Below are positions 1 to 9,286 of a DNA stretch of 64,000 nt, piece after piece (position 1 is the stretch's first letter; every line of letters starts with the position of its first letter). Origin of the DNA: JAAXIE01 sp965263155. Lineage in GTDB: Bacteria > Chloroflexota > Dehalococcoidia > Lucifugimonadales > JAAXIE01. The notes beneath the pieces are model-generated. The model made no database searches and had not been told where the DNA came from. It saw nothing but the letters and a program-made list of their open reading frames with translations. The stretch is taken from contig OZ253586.1 of NCBI GenBank assembly GCA_965263155.1, forward strand, positions 1,736,001 to 1,800,000, in the 5' to 3' direction. A program made the position numbers and the translations under genes.

Positions 1-613
1 CCAAGCTGAGAGGAGTCTCCCTCAGAGCGATCACTCGCTAATTGAGTATCCACAGAAACACCGTACGCAGCTACAGCTTGGCGGACCGTGGCCAGGGCCT
101 TTCCACCGCGGTTGAGCGACGACGTTCCCCACGTCATAGCCCGCAATTCCGAGTCCAACCTGTCCACCGACGGCTCGGCCTTTAGGCCCTACTTCGGAGC
201 CACCGAGGCTTAGGTGAGCAATAACGTGGAAGTCGCCATTGCTCCGACGCAATCGGACAGCTACTCGCTGCGGCCTTTGGGAAACTCGGAACTATGCAGC
301 CTTTCCGATTCGGAACATCTTTGTGGAGCAGACTGGGCATACACCCTGAGTGGCCGGGCGGCCATTCTTCATCGTGATGGCCTTGGGATTACTCATTTCC
401 CTCTTGGACCGACACTTAAAACAATACGCTTCTATCGGATGCCTCCCAATAGATAGTTACCATCGGGCTATCCTACAACATAAGCAGGCGTGAGTCAGCG
501 ATCTCATGCATTGCAGAGAAGCCGGTCGTCCGTGTCCCCCCGTCGGCTTCAACTGGGTTCCAGATCCACCATCCACCAGTACCTGAGTTCTTGGTGTCGA
601 TTGGATAACAGAT
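1..613. other. no supported gene
   Basis: No open frame in this stretch reads like a protein, and no RNA gene or repeat was recognised. It leads into the serine-recombinase remnant that starts at about 614. Confidence 0.5.
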
Positions 614-805
614 ATCCTCGCCCAGGAGGTCGCGCGGGGGATGTGCGACGCTGCCCTCCGTGGATTCTGGATGACTAGTCGTGCCCCCTACGGGTACAGA
701 AAGGTCATGGTGCAGGATGGGGCCAAGAAGCGTCCCGTCTTGGAGCGCGACCCCGCCATATGGCTGGCTCGAACTGCGAGGAGCCTTCGCATTCGGGAAT
801 GGTAG
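614..805 (+). pseudogene. large serine recombinase remnant
   Basis: A 63-codon open stretch starts in-frame at ILAQEVARGM and continues with RGFWMTSRAPYGYRKV and KKRPVLERDPA. This matches the junction between the catalytic domain and the recombinase domain of large serine recombinases (phage or ICE integrases and resolvases), where the pattern GFW-TSRAPYGYRKV is typical. The N-terminal catalytic serine region is missing upstream and the frame dissolves after the DPA motif, ending at a TAG. A full protein would have about 500 residues. It is a dead fragment of an integration module, one of several in this half of the window. Assignment to the family is by recognition of the motif, not by a database search. 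Confidence 0.75.
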
Positions 806-2163
806 GCCGGACGGCAGGACCAGCGTGGAGTACAAACAGCCGTCTCCTGACGCACCAGCTTTGGGGAGTGTAGCGGGCCTCCTGATTTGTTTGTAAAGAG
901 GCTCGTGAGCCACCGACCCGCACTCTGGATCGCATGAAGGGCGGTCAGTGTCGTTGGGCGGACGTTTGCCGGGATGTCATAGACCCATCCACATTTCGAA
1001 GATGGTACTGCCCACCGTCAAGTCAGGCCCACTTGAGGAGATTCGACCCCCAAGAGCCTGCATAGGCCTTGAGCCGGGCCGACGAAAGGTACCGTAGCTG
1101 GTGGGAAGCGGGCTATTGTCCTGGACTGATGCCGATTCCTGATCCACGACCCACAAAGACCGAACTACGCGGTCCCACACGTTGCGTCTTGGAAGGCCCG
1201 AGGCCGGTGATTCCCTTCCATGCACAACGCAAGTGCATCCGGGTCAGCCAGCCCCGAGCGAGATGGCTCCGAGCGCTAGGGAATGAGCTACAGAAGCCTC
1301 AAATTCGAGATGCGAGCCACACAACCTGTGCCACTAGCTCTCTGTCCGTAGCGACCTGCTACGCGTCGAATCCCCAACGTCCTTGACGGACTGTAGCGGT
1401 ACTGACCAAGAATACCGCAAGTTTTTGTGGCTATTGGGTAACCGGGATGCGCATGGCTATGCAACCTGAGAGCGAGATATGCGACGAGTGATCCCCACTA
1501 ACTCCCGATGGGCCTAGGAGGCAGCCATGGCCATAGATTTGCTGCAACGGATTCTGTTCACCCTTGGCCGCCTGAGTTGGCCGCGTGCATTTCCGTCTCG
1601 GCTCCTCTCTTTATGCTGGTGAACCGTTCCTTGGACGTGGCGGAGAAAGCGTGGACCCGGTTCTGGGCCTAGTCCGAGATGGAGGAACTGGCGTGGCTTC
1701 TCGCCATGACTCTAACGGGCCACTCTCGCCTTGGACTGATGACCAGTCACGATGCATCACGAGTTCCCAGGCCCCTGTGCACCCCCGCAACCATGGGCCC
1801 TTGTCGAAGAAGACCACCACCATGCCCGGAGCTCTGGTCGAGCAAGGGCTGGATGCCGCTGGTTGACGGGGGAGTACGCGAGGCTCATGAGTTCCCGTTC
1901 GAGATTCCGAGTAATGACGCTGGCAGTAGAGGGCGGTTGATAGTACCGCAGTTTGCAACTTTGGTGTTCTTCCGCGGTTGGACGTTCGGACTATTTGGAG
2001 AGTGCAATTACCGGCCTGCCCACCACACGCGTAGCACGGTCTGTGGGCTTGCTTGCAGAGGGGACCATGGTGGCACCGTCCCCAACTCCCACGCCATTTT
2101 TTCCGGCCATGGCGGGCGGGGTGAGTATAATGCTCGTAAAGCTGGAAGAAGGGGAGCCAGACA
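806..2163. other. about 1.3 kb without a supported gene
   Basis: Apart from repeat copy A (977-1036) nothing here could be supported. Several open frames exist on both strands but have skewed compositions rich in Arg, Ser, Pro and Cys, as expected for antisense or non-coding GC-rich DNA. A consensus TATAAT at 2126-2131 lies just before the small gene at 2164, but no matching -35 was seen. Confidence 0.5.
977..1036 (-). repeat. repeat family 'FEMWMG', copy A
   Basis: On the minus strand this copy reads SGPDLTVGSTIFEMWMGL followed by TGA. It shares the central DNA string GTGGGCCTGACTTGACGG with copy B at 10221. The other copies are C (21336), D (23797) and E (34652). All five end with a stop codon at the same alignment position. 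Confidence 0.7.
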
Positions 2164-2462
2164 ATGCCAGAATTCGAACTTGTCTCCCGCCAAGAGGCCA
2201 CGGCACGGTCCGATACCGGAAAGCGGTCGCAGATCATCCAGGAGTATGTCGAGCATGTCCAACTCCTTGGCCCGGACCAAGCTGGCCGGATCACGTTGTC
2301 GCCTGGAGACACGATGGCCACCGTGCGTCGACGTCTGGGAGCAGCCATAAAGGCGACGGGCAAAAACGTGCAGATAAAGCGTGTCGGCGCGCGGACATCT
2401 ACTTCTGGGAAGAGCCGGTGAAGAGGCGCGGGGGACGCCCACGCAAGAATGCCACGGCTTGA
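2164..2462 (+). pseudogene. small protein with basic GRPRK tail, frameshifted
   Basis: ATG at 2164 follows a purine-rich GAAGGGGAG site. The first frame gives a plausible alpha-helical protein beginning MPEFELVSRQEA, with RRRLGAAIKATGKN near residue 55-70. It then runs into a nonsense-like tail. From about 2391 the next frame supplies a convincing C-terminus, DIYFWEEPVKRRGGRPRKN, ending at 2462. The joined product would be about 98 residues, with an AT-hook-like RGGRPRK tail suggesting DNA or RNA binding. A one-base deletion in the GCGCGCG run around 2386-2393 would explain the break. The family is not recognised by name. The alternatives are programmed -1 frameshifting or a sequencing error. 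Confidence 0.6.
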
Positions 2463-3650
2463 GGCCGTTACATCGCCTGCGAAAGACCACCACTTCTGAG
2501 AGGGCACGGTCCGTGGATACAGGGCTGGCTTCTGAAACCAACTGCCAGACGACCGCGATTGGCAGGACGGGCCAACCGGCGTGGCTGCGCTGGTAGCGAT
2601 TGGAATCGCTGCGGTCGTGACGAGGATGAAGATACTCTGGCCGCACTTGTCAAGGGTGCAAGGTCCAAATTCCTCGACTCCGGCAAATTGCAGCACAAAA
2701 TATTTTTTGGGGCTCACGCGGGCGGCACTATTATACGATAGACAGGACATTAGAACAAGTCCGGCTAGGCCTGTTCTAATAACCTGTCTCAGCTAAGGGC
2801 TGTGGAAAGTCAAACCCGTTTGGCTATATGCGCGGTTCACTGGCACAGTGCAAGTCGTTATGAGGGACCGCCAATAGCCTAGTTGCCCCGCTCTCCCATG
2901 CTCCCGCAGGCGAGGGTAGCGAAGGCCCCCGTCGATTGCAGGGTGCACTGGATTGCAGTCTGAAGCTCATTGGACGCTCGGCCCTAACCGCCTGTGGGCC
3001 ATCTCGCCAGCGCCCCCTCCGGGCTCTTGCCTAGACCCGCACCGAGTCCACAGGAGTCGGTTTTGACGCGATGACACCGCTGCCTGCCGTTCAGTGTACC
3101 TCTAGGGTGCTACGGCGGGACCGGGATGGTGGGGCACCATCTCCCGACGTTCATCAAGGTGTCCCCCGTGCAGACCTTCCCCAGCCCGGCCCCATGACTC
3201 TCATGATCTGGCCCCCCAAGTCGTCCATGAAGGCACCTGAGAGCCTGTTTTCCGCGTCGGATGACTCGAGGATGGGCGGAGGGCTTGGAGGCCTTCTGAT
3301 GGCCTTCTGGCATCCGACCTTGTCGCCGGGAAGATGCCGCAAGACCTGCACTCCGCTGGTCTGCTGGTTGGTCCTTATCAGTTCCATATTCTGCGATTTG
3401 CCAAAAGGGGCTGGGGTCAACCCTGGGCGGCACCGACGGGGGTGAGGGTCATATGACGCGCGATATTGCCACCGGCGTGGACTTTCCGGGCAAGTAACCA
3501 GACAACAAATCCCGGCCCGAAGCACGCGATCGGCCCGAGGGCCATTTCTCCAGTGCCCAGGTGTGCCAGGGGCTCCGTGCTGCAATAGGGTGCAATCTCT
3601 ACAACTTGCACTTCTATTGCAGTCTATCGAGTCTAGAGGAGGCCTTTGTG
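2463..3650. other. gap with promoter/operator-like element, no gene
   Basis: No convincing gene in 1.2 kb. The notable content is the inverted repeat and minus-strand promoter at 2730-2788. Open frames at 3070-3600 on either strand have no recognisable motif. Confidence 0.45.
2730..2788 (-). promoter_or_regulatory. sigma70-like promoter overlapped by inverted repeat
   Basis: On the minus strand TTGTTC (2758-2753), a 17-base spacer and TATAAT (2735-2730) form a near-consensus promoter. An imperfect inverted repeat overlaps its -35: left arm 2741-2757 (GACAGGACATTAGAACA), right arm 2772-2788, 15 of 17 bases paired, 14-base centre. This is the layout of an operator-controlled promoter, but no convincing gene lies downstream on the minus strand. 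It may be an orphaned promoter or a mobile-element end. Confidence 0.4.
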
Positions 3651-4277
3651 ATGGGAGCAGTGGTGGAATCTAGGGGCCGGATGAGAGCGGCCACGGCGCT
3701 GGGGCAAACTGACGCACCGTGGTGGGGAACTTAGAGGCGGGGAGTCTCTCCCGTCGGATTCGCAGGGCGCTGCAGGAGTTCGAGGCCGGGCTCGAGCCGG
3801 CTGAGTGCCCTGACTTGGACGGTTCCAGAGGGTCCGATGGCCAGACCGAAACTGTGGCGCAGCAGATGGAGACGCTGGCAGGGGAACTTGGGCATCTCGC
3901 GGAGATGGTGGAGGCGCAGGGCGGCCAATTGCAGGAGTTGGGTCGGAGAGTGGCGGGACTGGAGGACGTCGCCAGGGAGCGGACCGCAGGGAACGCACAC
4001 GGAGCAGTTGCGGGGACCAAAGAGGGAGGATTTCCTGCGGCGGCGCAGAGGGCAGCTGGCACAGGCCCGCAAGCGGCGCATCAGGGCGAACCGGTGGGAG
4101 AAGTTCCGCAGGGTGTTGACGCTGGGGGGCACGCTACCTGAACGCCCCGCAGGTGGAGGAGCTCTAACCTTCGCTTGCTACCTATCGCGTCCCTCGCGCG
4201 GATGCGCTGGATGGTTCGGGCAGTGGCATAAAAGGGTGCTAAACGCTCAGTGTGATGACGCCTGCCCAATGTGCTAG
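3651..4277 (+). pseudogene. coiled-coil protein with two frameshifts
   Basis: ATG at 3651 is preceded by a strong AGAGGAGG site. The opening frame stops after 27 codons. The neighbouring frame then reads a heptad-rich helix (VAQQMETLAGELGHLAEMVE, then QGGQLQELGRRVAGLEDVA), and after about 4000 the original frame resumes with a very basic segment (KREDFLRRRRGQ, ARKRRIRANRWEKFRRVL). Two compensating shifts therefore restore one protein of roughly 180-200 residues: N-terminus, coiled coil, basic tail. No family was recognised. A helical protein with a basic tail would suit nucleic-acid binding, but that is inference. Confidence 0.45.
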
Positions 4278-4313
4278 TCCGATATCTGATGAAGGGACCA
4301 GCTAGCACGTTGG

Positions 4314-5462
4314 TCAGTCCAGTCTGTCGAGTGTGTCCTGAGGAATCTTACCATAGGCATTGAATGACGCCTGAAGGCGTTCGCTAAGCCAAAGGAGACT
4401 TTCTGTAGAAAGCTCGACAGCAGCCTGTGATGAACATGCCTTTCGTGGGTTTGTGTTGCCTACGCCACGTACGGCATTCCGCTGTGTGGACGCGAATGCA
4501 TTAGCCCTGTGAGTGTCCATCAGTTCGTTGAGCGAGACGCCGTTGTCCATGGTGCCCGCGACGAACTCGGGATTACGGACGCGGATATATCGAGACCATT
4601 TCGCCTTCCAGGGCCGTCGTTCGATATCGGCTGGCGTCGCATCATCGCTTCCATCCGTGTACGCCCTCCCGATCGCGCGGCCGAAGATGCGCATATCGTT
4701 TGGGTCGCTAGTAAGACGCGCCGTGAAGATAATGGCGTCGTCCTTCACGCCTCTTGGCCTCCGCCTAGCAGGGTAGCAGACTGCCGAGTGACAGCCTGCC
4801 AGTTCGATCTCCTTAATGGTGGAGAACGAAAGTGGGACACGATTGTTGGACTCGCCGAGGAATTTCACGAAGGCCTGTGGGGCAACACCGGGGGCGACCG
4901 TCGGTCTCTGAACCGCCGCTTGTTCAACAACACCAACATCGGCGCCAAAGTCGCCTAGGCTGACGCTCTCATCGTGCAAGCCTACCCGTGCGGCAGTGAC
5001 GGCCTCTTCCCATGCATCGACCTGAGCAGGCTGGAGGTCGTTACCGGCACGTTGCCACAGGTCGTCGAAGTAGGCTCGGCATCCCTCGATGGTCTCCGCA
5101 TCCTCTGCAACGACGCCGAACTCGTGATTCAAGTTAAGGGCAGCTTCGGTGAGGTTCGCCGATGTGATGACCGCGCGGCTTTCGCCGAAGAGGTAGAGCT
5201 TCGCATGTAGGTTGCGCACGCCTCGAACGACGGCTCCGATCTGGAGTAGCTTTCTCAAGGCAGAGATGTCGCTGACGCCCGCAGCGCAGTCGTCAAGGTT
5301 GAACCGGGTGATGACCTGAACGTTGCCGGGCCGGTGAGACAGTAGACTCTCAAGGGCCTCCACCTTTATGAACGGGCAGATGATACGAAGTTCACTGGCG
5401 TCGGCGTACAGGGCCTCAGCCAGTTCCTTACTCCATCCCCCATAGACCAGCCGTATCGTCAT
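4314..5462 (-). CDS. phospholipase D-like domain protein
   Basis: An intact 382-residue protein starting at ATG 5462 with GGAGG four bases upstream. It carries one PLD-type motif: NLHAKLYLF at residues 84-92 (H86, K88) followed by TSANLTEAALNLNHEFG at 100-116, the usual signature of the PLDc_2-like nuclease/helicase-associated family. The Asp of the classical HxKxxxxD is not at the expected place (G93-E94), as in several non-canonical members. One motif per chain implies the active site forms as a dimer. Residues 200-382 are not recognised. PLD-like proteins of this size occur in restriction and antiphage loci, and the surroundings here are mobile DNA, so a defence nuclease is plausible but unproven. 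Confidence 0.8.
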   Translation of the reverse strand: MTIRLVYGGWSKELAEALYADASELRIICPFIKVEALESLLSHRPGNVQVITRFNLDDCAAGVSDISALRKLLQIGAVVRGVRNLHAKLYLFGESRAVITSANLTEAALNLNHEFGVVAEDAETIEGCRAYFDDLWQRAGNDLQPAQVDAWEEAVTAARVGLHDESVSLGDFGADVGVVEQAAVQRPTVAPGVAPQAFVKFLGESNNRVPLSFSTIKEIELAGCHSAVCYPARRRPRGVKDDAIIFTARLTSDPNDMRIFGRAIGRAYTDGSDDATPADIERRPWKAKWSRYIRVRNPEFVAGTMDNGVSLNELMDTHRANAFASTQRNAVRGVGNTNPRKACSSQAAVELSTESLLWLSERLQASFNAYGKIPQDTLDRLD

Positions 5463-5838
5463 GTGGCCTCCGACCTCTCCTTGCCAGGCGCTAGCAGTCT
5501 CTCCATGTTCTTCTTAGACGTGGTGCTCGACAGCCTCCGTGCCTGCCAAACGAACGATGGCCGATGCAATTGGATGGCCAGAACCGATAGCCTTGACCGG
5601 TGCGGGTTGCGTCACTGCACTTCCTGGGTCGCGACCGATGGCACATGCGGGCTGGGACGATTTGATTCAGCGCCGCCGGTCCCGGTGGTCGGAGGGCAAA
5701 CGCCGGATTCCTGCCCGCGCGTTACTAGACCCGCTTGCGTCTAGGCTTCACCGGGTTAGCCTGCCGCGTCTCTACCCCAAGGCTGAGGAACTTAGTGGCC
5801 ATCTCAACCCTCTGAACATAGGCACCAGCGCGACCACT
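5463..5838. other. no supported gene
   Basis: A 376-base stretch upstream of the PLD-like gene. Nothing recognisable beyond its presumed promoter region. Confidence 0.4.
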
Positions 5839-6309
5839 TTAGTCGAGTCGCCCAAGCCTCCCAAGAACGCCATCCGTGGCATTAGACTGGGCGAGCCTGC
5901 CAGCAGCAAGCCCCGGGCCTCTGCAATGGCTTGAGTGCAGCCCCTGGCCCGTCCTGTGTTCCAGCAGTCGTTTCCTGTTCTGGGTGAACACCGTGGGGTC
6001 GAAGCTGCGTTCCATCAGGTTCATGTCCAAGAACCAGCGGAACAACAGATTGTATTCCAGCTCCTCGCAGAAGGCCCGCTCGCTGCGCACCGAGTAGAGG
6101 GAGATGAGCAGTGATGCCTTCAGCAGTCGGTCCGGTGACACCGATGCCCGGCCCACCTTGGAGTACATCCGGTCGAACTCGGGTGAGAGGCGTTTCAGTG
6201 CCTCGTCGGCCACCGCCTTGATGGTGCGTAGTGGATGGTCCTTGGGTACCCGCTCCTCCATATTCACCACTGCCAGCATCACCTCTTGCGGGTGGCCACT
6301 GCCTCTCAT
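5839..6309 (-). pseudogene. IS1182/IS5-like transposase, N-terminal remnant
   Basis: The minus-strand frame starts MRGSGHPQEVMLAVVNMEER and continues with VPKDHPLRTIKAVADEAL, YSVRSERAFCEELEYNLLFR and FDPTVFTQNRKRLLEH. This is the conserved N-terminal block of DDE transposases of the IS1182/IS5 type. After RKRLLEH (about 5945) the frame changes to unrelated sequence, so the catalytic DDE domain is lost. At 6368-6385 a TTTTTCAGCAGCCTG string, read outward on the minus strand as CAGGCTGCTGAAAAA, resembles the terminal inverted repeat common in such elements. That gives one probable IS end about 60 bases upstream of the transposase start. Confidence 0.8.
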
Positions 6310-6605
6310 GGAACCACCACCCCTCTATCTGTATCGTCCTATCCTATCCTCCTATCCCATAAACCTATTTTTCAGCAGCCTGTTAAGGCATCAGCGCTGA
6401 TTCCAAGAGGTGTTCATAGAGGACGAAAGAGAGTTGCACCGCGCAAGGTGTGGACCTGCTGACTGTCGTTGAGTGTCCATTGTGGGACGGACCAACTCTC
6501 TAAAAACGGTTGACCCTGTCGCTATCTGACCGCAACTGTCTATTTCTGGTCCTCCGCAAGGTACAACTCGAACCGTGTGGGCCGTCCTCGCTGAATGTCC
6601 TTCCT

Positions 6606-6824
6606 TTATGCATCCTCATACCGAACATATATCACCTTCAAGGGGATGTACTGGTGGGCCTGCACTACCTCAACCAATGCTCCCACGATAAATATTGCCA
6701 TCGGAACGTCCACCAAATGGTCTGGGTCGTTGAATTCGATGTGAAAGTACCGTCGGTCACAATCCAAATGGCGGAATTGCAGATACGCATTGAGGGCGGG
6801 GTGATCAAAAACCTCATCCGAGGA
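6606..6824 (-). pseudogene. unidentified protein fragment, 72 codons
   Basis: On the minus strand from just after a TAG at 6825-6827 to a TAA at 6606, one frame reads naturally: FDHPALNAYLQFRHLDCD, IEFNDPDHLVDVPMAIFIVG, EVVQAHQYIPLKVIYVRYED. It has no start codon of its own. In the same frame, above the TAG, is a longer stretch ending GVMEAV. The composition is that of a genuine soluble protein, unlike the opposite strand. It looks like the C-terminal part of a gene inactivated by a nonsense mutation. No family recognised. Confidence 0.4.
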
Positions 6825-6844
6825 CTAGACTGCCTCCATCACCC

Positions 6845-7864
6845 CCGGACTCACAATTGCGTGAAGGAAGTGGGGCCCAGGCTTTTGCCTGCGATTTTCA
6901 CAGAATCGTCGCCAGCGGCGAGAGACTGCATCTTCTCGAAATTCCCGAGGCCTAACGCTTTGGACTGTACCGATCACGTCTATAAGCCCCGCAGTCGGCG
7001 GGACGGCAACATGTTCGATAGACGGAATTATCGGACATATAGGGGCCACTCCCCTGATATGGTACTAAATATGGTACTTATTTAGCACTTGACACGCGGT
7101 AGAGGCGGGATTATACAACAGAGATTGCAGGCATAAAGTCCGCTGCGTGACGGTAAAAACGAACAAAGGGCCGCATGAAGCGACCCTTGTCCGGTTAGAT
7201 CTCCTGCGCTCTGCTCTGCCGGCATAAGAACCAGCATCATAGTGATATTGCGGCGCCTGAATGCGGGCAGTGCACTCCCGCGCCTGTAGGAGTGGATCCT
7301 GCATACCGCAATCCCAGGCCGTAACGTCAAACAACAAAGGGTGTCCCTTGGTACGAGGAGAAAGAGATAAGATTCGATGCAATTCGTGAGCTTGAAGGCG
7401 TTCAACACCCTCGGCAGTCGTGCGACCTCTCTTGATCGTCGCCGGCTAAGGCATGGTAGCGGCGCTCCCACATTGCAACGAGGCGGCGATCGGCAACTCC
7501 GCGGACACCGGGCAACGGCGGCCGTCAGCCCTTTGCTCAAAGAGGTGAACGGGTGTAGAGGACATTCTGTTGTGAGAGGACTTGGGCTGAAGCCCCTCTG
7601 GATTAGGTGACTAGTGAGAATACATAGAGCCTCGCGACCCATCATAGCTGCTGCCCCGGTATCACTACGGCAGCGATCGCGTTTCGGCAGCTCAGAAGAG
7701 ACCCATACGGGCGATGACAAGGAGAATCGCAGCGGCAAGCGGGGACGGAAAGCGCCTCCAGAGGCCAAGTCCCCGCTGAGGCTAGTAAGGGTTGAGTGCA
7801 ATCCCGCGCCCGATGCCGAGCACCGGTTACGAGGTCCATGGTTCCAGGTCGTCGAGGACCGACA
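6845..7864. other. about 1 kb without a supported gene
   Basis: Long open frames exist on the minus strand (to 7082-7999), but their composition is rich in Cys, Arg and Pro and shows no motif. The DNA leads into the AlpA-like gene. Confidence 0.4.
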
Positions 7865-8026
7865 TTGAGAGAACGGGACATCTGCGAGATGGTCGCTGTG
7901 AGCCGCTCGACTGTTTGGCGGTGGGTGAAGACGGGCTCGTTCCCCGCGCCGACACGGTTTGGCCCTTCGGCCGTTCGGTGGCAGTTGTCGGTAGTCCAAG
8001 AGTGGATGGCCTCCAAGTATGTATGA
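7865..8026 (+). CDS. AlpA-like excisionase/DNA-binding regulator
   Basis: A short helix-turn-helix protein of the AlpA/MerR-like superfamily. The diagnostic run is ICEMVAVSRSTVWRWVKTG, followed by SFPAPTRFG and WQLSVVQEWMASK: HTH recognition helix, wing loop, then the final helix with the conserved WQ-x-VQEW. These 50-70 residue proteins act as excisionases or transcription regulators of prophages and integrative elements. The first plausible start is TTG at 7865, but the frame is open further upstream and a longer start cannot be excluded. The helicase/nuclease remnant follows 51 bases downstream, an order typical of mobile elements. Confidence 0.65.
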   Translation: MRERDICEMVAVSRSTVWRWVKTGSFPAPTRFGPSAVRWQLSVVQEWMASKYV

Positions 8027-8077
8027 TGGTTTGTATCACTTTGGCAGCAGAATGAATTAGGACAAGGCGAAAACAAC

Positions 8078-8512
8078 ATGGACGCTAATTCGTATCTAGA
8101 ATTGGGGCGAACAGGCCAGAACGGGACGGCTCAGGACAGGGTGAAACCCCCAAACGGAGCACCTCACCGCAGCCGTCGGTTCTTACATCAAGGAGTGGGA
8201 CATCGCCGGGTGCTGGACCTGGACGGAATGGCCGGACCGCGAAATTATGTTCCCCAGCTCCACCAATCAGGACATCGGCATCGACTCGTGGCCGTGCGAG
8301 GTGGTGACGGACGACACGTTGCCATCTAGTGCAAGTCCCGCCGCCTCGAAAATGGCATACCGGCAGCAATCCAGATAAGCGAACTGGACTCCTTTGCGAA
8401 CGCATCGTCCAACCCATTCTGGGCGGAACGCTGGCTGGTCGCCAACGGCGACGCTCCCTTCAGCCCGCAGGCCAAGTCGGTACTGTATCAGTCTGAGTGG
8501 GGGATGGGTTGA
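8078..8512 (+). pseudogene. PD-(D/E)xK domain of a phage/ICE helicase, inactivated
   Basis: Read across two frames, this stretch gives the N-terminal nuclease-like domain found on some DEAD/DEAH helicases and type ISP-like enzymes: GSYIKEWDIAGCW, FPSSTNQDIGID, then LVAVRGGDGRHVAI, CKSRRLENG, ISELDSFANASSNPFWAERW and SPQAKSVLY. The catalytic D and the QCK motif are recognisable. Two lesions are visible. Between ATCGA and CTCGTG one base is missing (about 8282-8290), shifting the frame. The Gln before CKSRR is TAG (8327-8329) where CAG is expected. The helicase part is absent. This is a clean example of the decay that affects this half of the window. Confidence 0.6.
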
Positions 8513-8717
8513 CAGAGTCTGGGCTAATCCTTCCAGAGTAGTGGCAGGGTGGTGTTGAACCGACTGACGAATGAGGATAACGATTGGGAATCCACGGGGT
8601 CCCCCAGTTGTGGGCAACAACTGTGGGGAGGCCGTCGACGTTTGAGGTCATCTAAGTCGGGCTAAAATCTCCTGCTGTATGCCAATTAGATCCATTTAAG
8701 TTAACTGGACATCCGGC

Positions 8718-9173
8718 TTATCTCAGTTGGTGAGCTAAGAGCTGACGCTGACTCACAGTATCGTCAAGGCGGATAATGAATCTACCGGCTATTTCGCTAA
8801 AGGGTCTTGTGACACCCAATTGAACCAAAATAGTTCTACTCGGAGCTGTTCCTATGGCCATGCCCGCTTCAAACAGGACGTTCGGCCTTGACTGTCCCTC
8901 GTATTCTAGTGGATCTCCGTGCTCTCTATATTTTTCCTTCAATCTGACGTCTTCGTCTGGAGTAACGAGCACTACCACAGCCTGACCTCGAGAGAATGCT
9001 GTATCAAGAATCTCTCCGATGTAGGGAGATGAGCTCTCCGGATATTGCAAGACTTCTGACCATTCCATGGGTCGCAGGTCGATGGATCTGAGAAAGGCGA
9101 ACATGGCTGAGCGGGCTCGTAAATTACGTCCATAAACTACCCAAACGTTTCGGGTATCTCTTTGCTCCGTCAT
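8718..9173 (-). CDS. TIR-like nucleotide-binding protein (PF10137 type)
   Basis: The 151-residue product starts at ATG 9173 behind GAGGAGGGAGGA. The fold markers are in order: VWVVYGRN (residues 10-17), LRPMEWSEV (33-41), PYIGEILDTAFSRGQAVVVL (50-69), TPDEDVRL (71-78), RPNVLFEAGMAIG (96-108) and IRLDD (134-138). This matches the predicted nucleotide-binding TIR-like family, with Glu102 in the FEAG motif as the likely NADase residue. Such domains act as NAD-consuming effectors in CBASS, Pycsar and short-Argonaute systems. No cyclase or Argonaute is adjacent. Family members usually continue some 15-20 residues past the LDD motif, so the end may be slightly cut. It lies downstream of the Cys-rich gene at 9287-9751. 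Confidence 0.75.
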   Translation of the reverse strand: MTEQRDTRNVWVVYGRNLRARSAMFAFLRSIDLRPMEWSEVLQYPESSSPYIGEILDTAFSRGQAVVVLVTPDEDVRLKEKYREHGDPLEYEGQSRPNVLFEAGMAIGTAPSRTILVQLGVTRPFSEIAGRFIIRLDDTVSQRQLLAHQLR

Positions 9174-9286
9174 TCCTCCCTCCTCATCCTTCTCCCAACC
9201 TGGTGGCCCGACTATTATGTGGTCAGTTATCTCAGATGTGTAGGCCACTAAATCTTGCGGTGCTATCTGGAACCTCTTAGTGCGCC

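Noticed and set aside
1611..2750. 379-codon open frame on the minus strand
   Set aside because: Composition is rich in Cys, Arg, Pro and Ser with no motif, and it is antisense to the protein-like small gene at 2164.
6510..7085. 191-codon open frame on the plus strand
   Set aside because: The opposite strand reads more like protein at 6606-6824; the plus frame shows no family pattern.
7082..7999. 305-codon open frame on the minus strand
   Set aside because: No motif, skewed composition, and antisense to the clear AlpA-like helix-turn-helix at 7865-8026.
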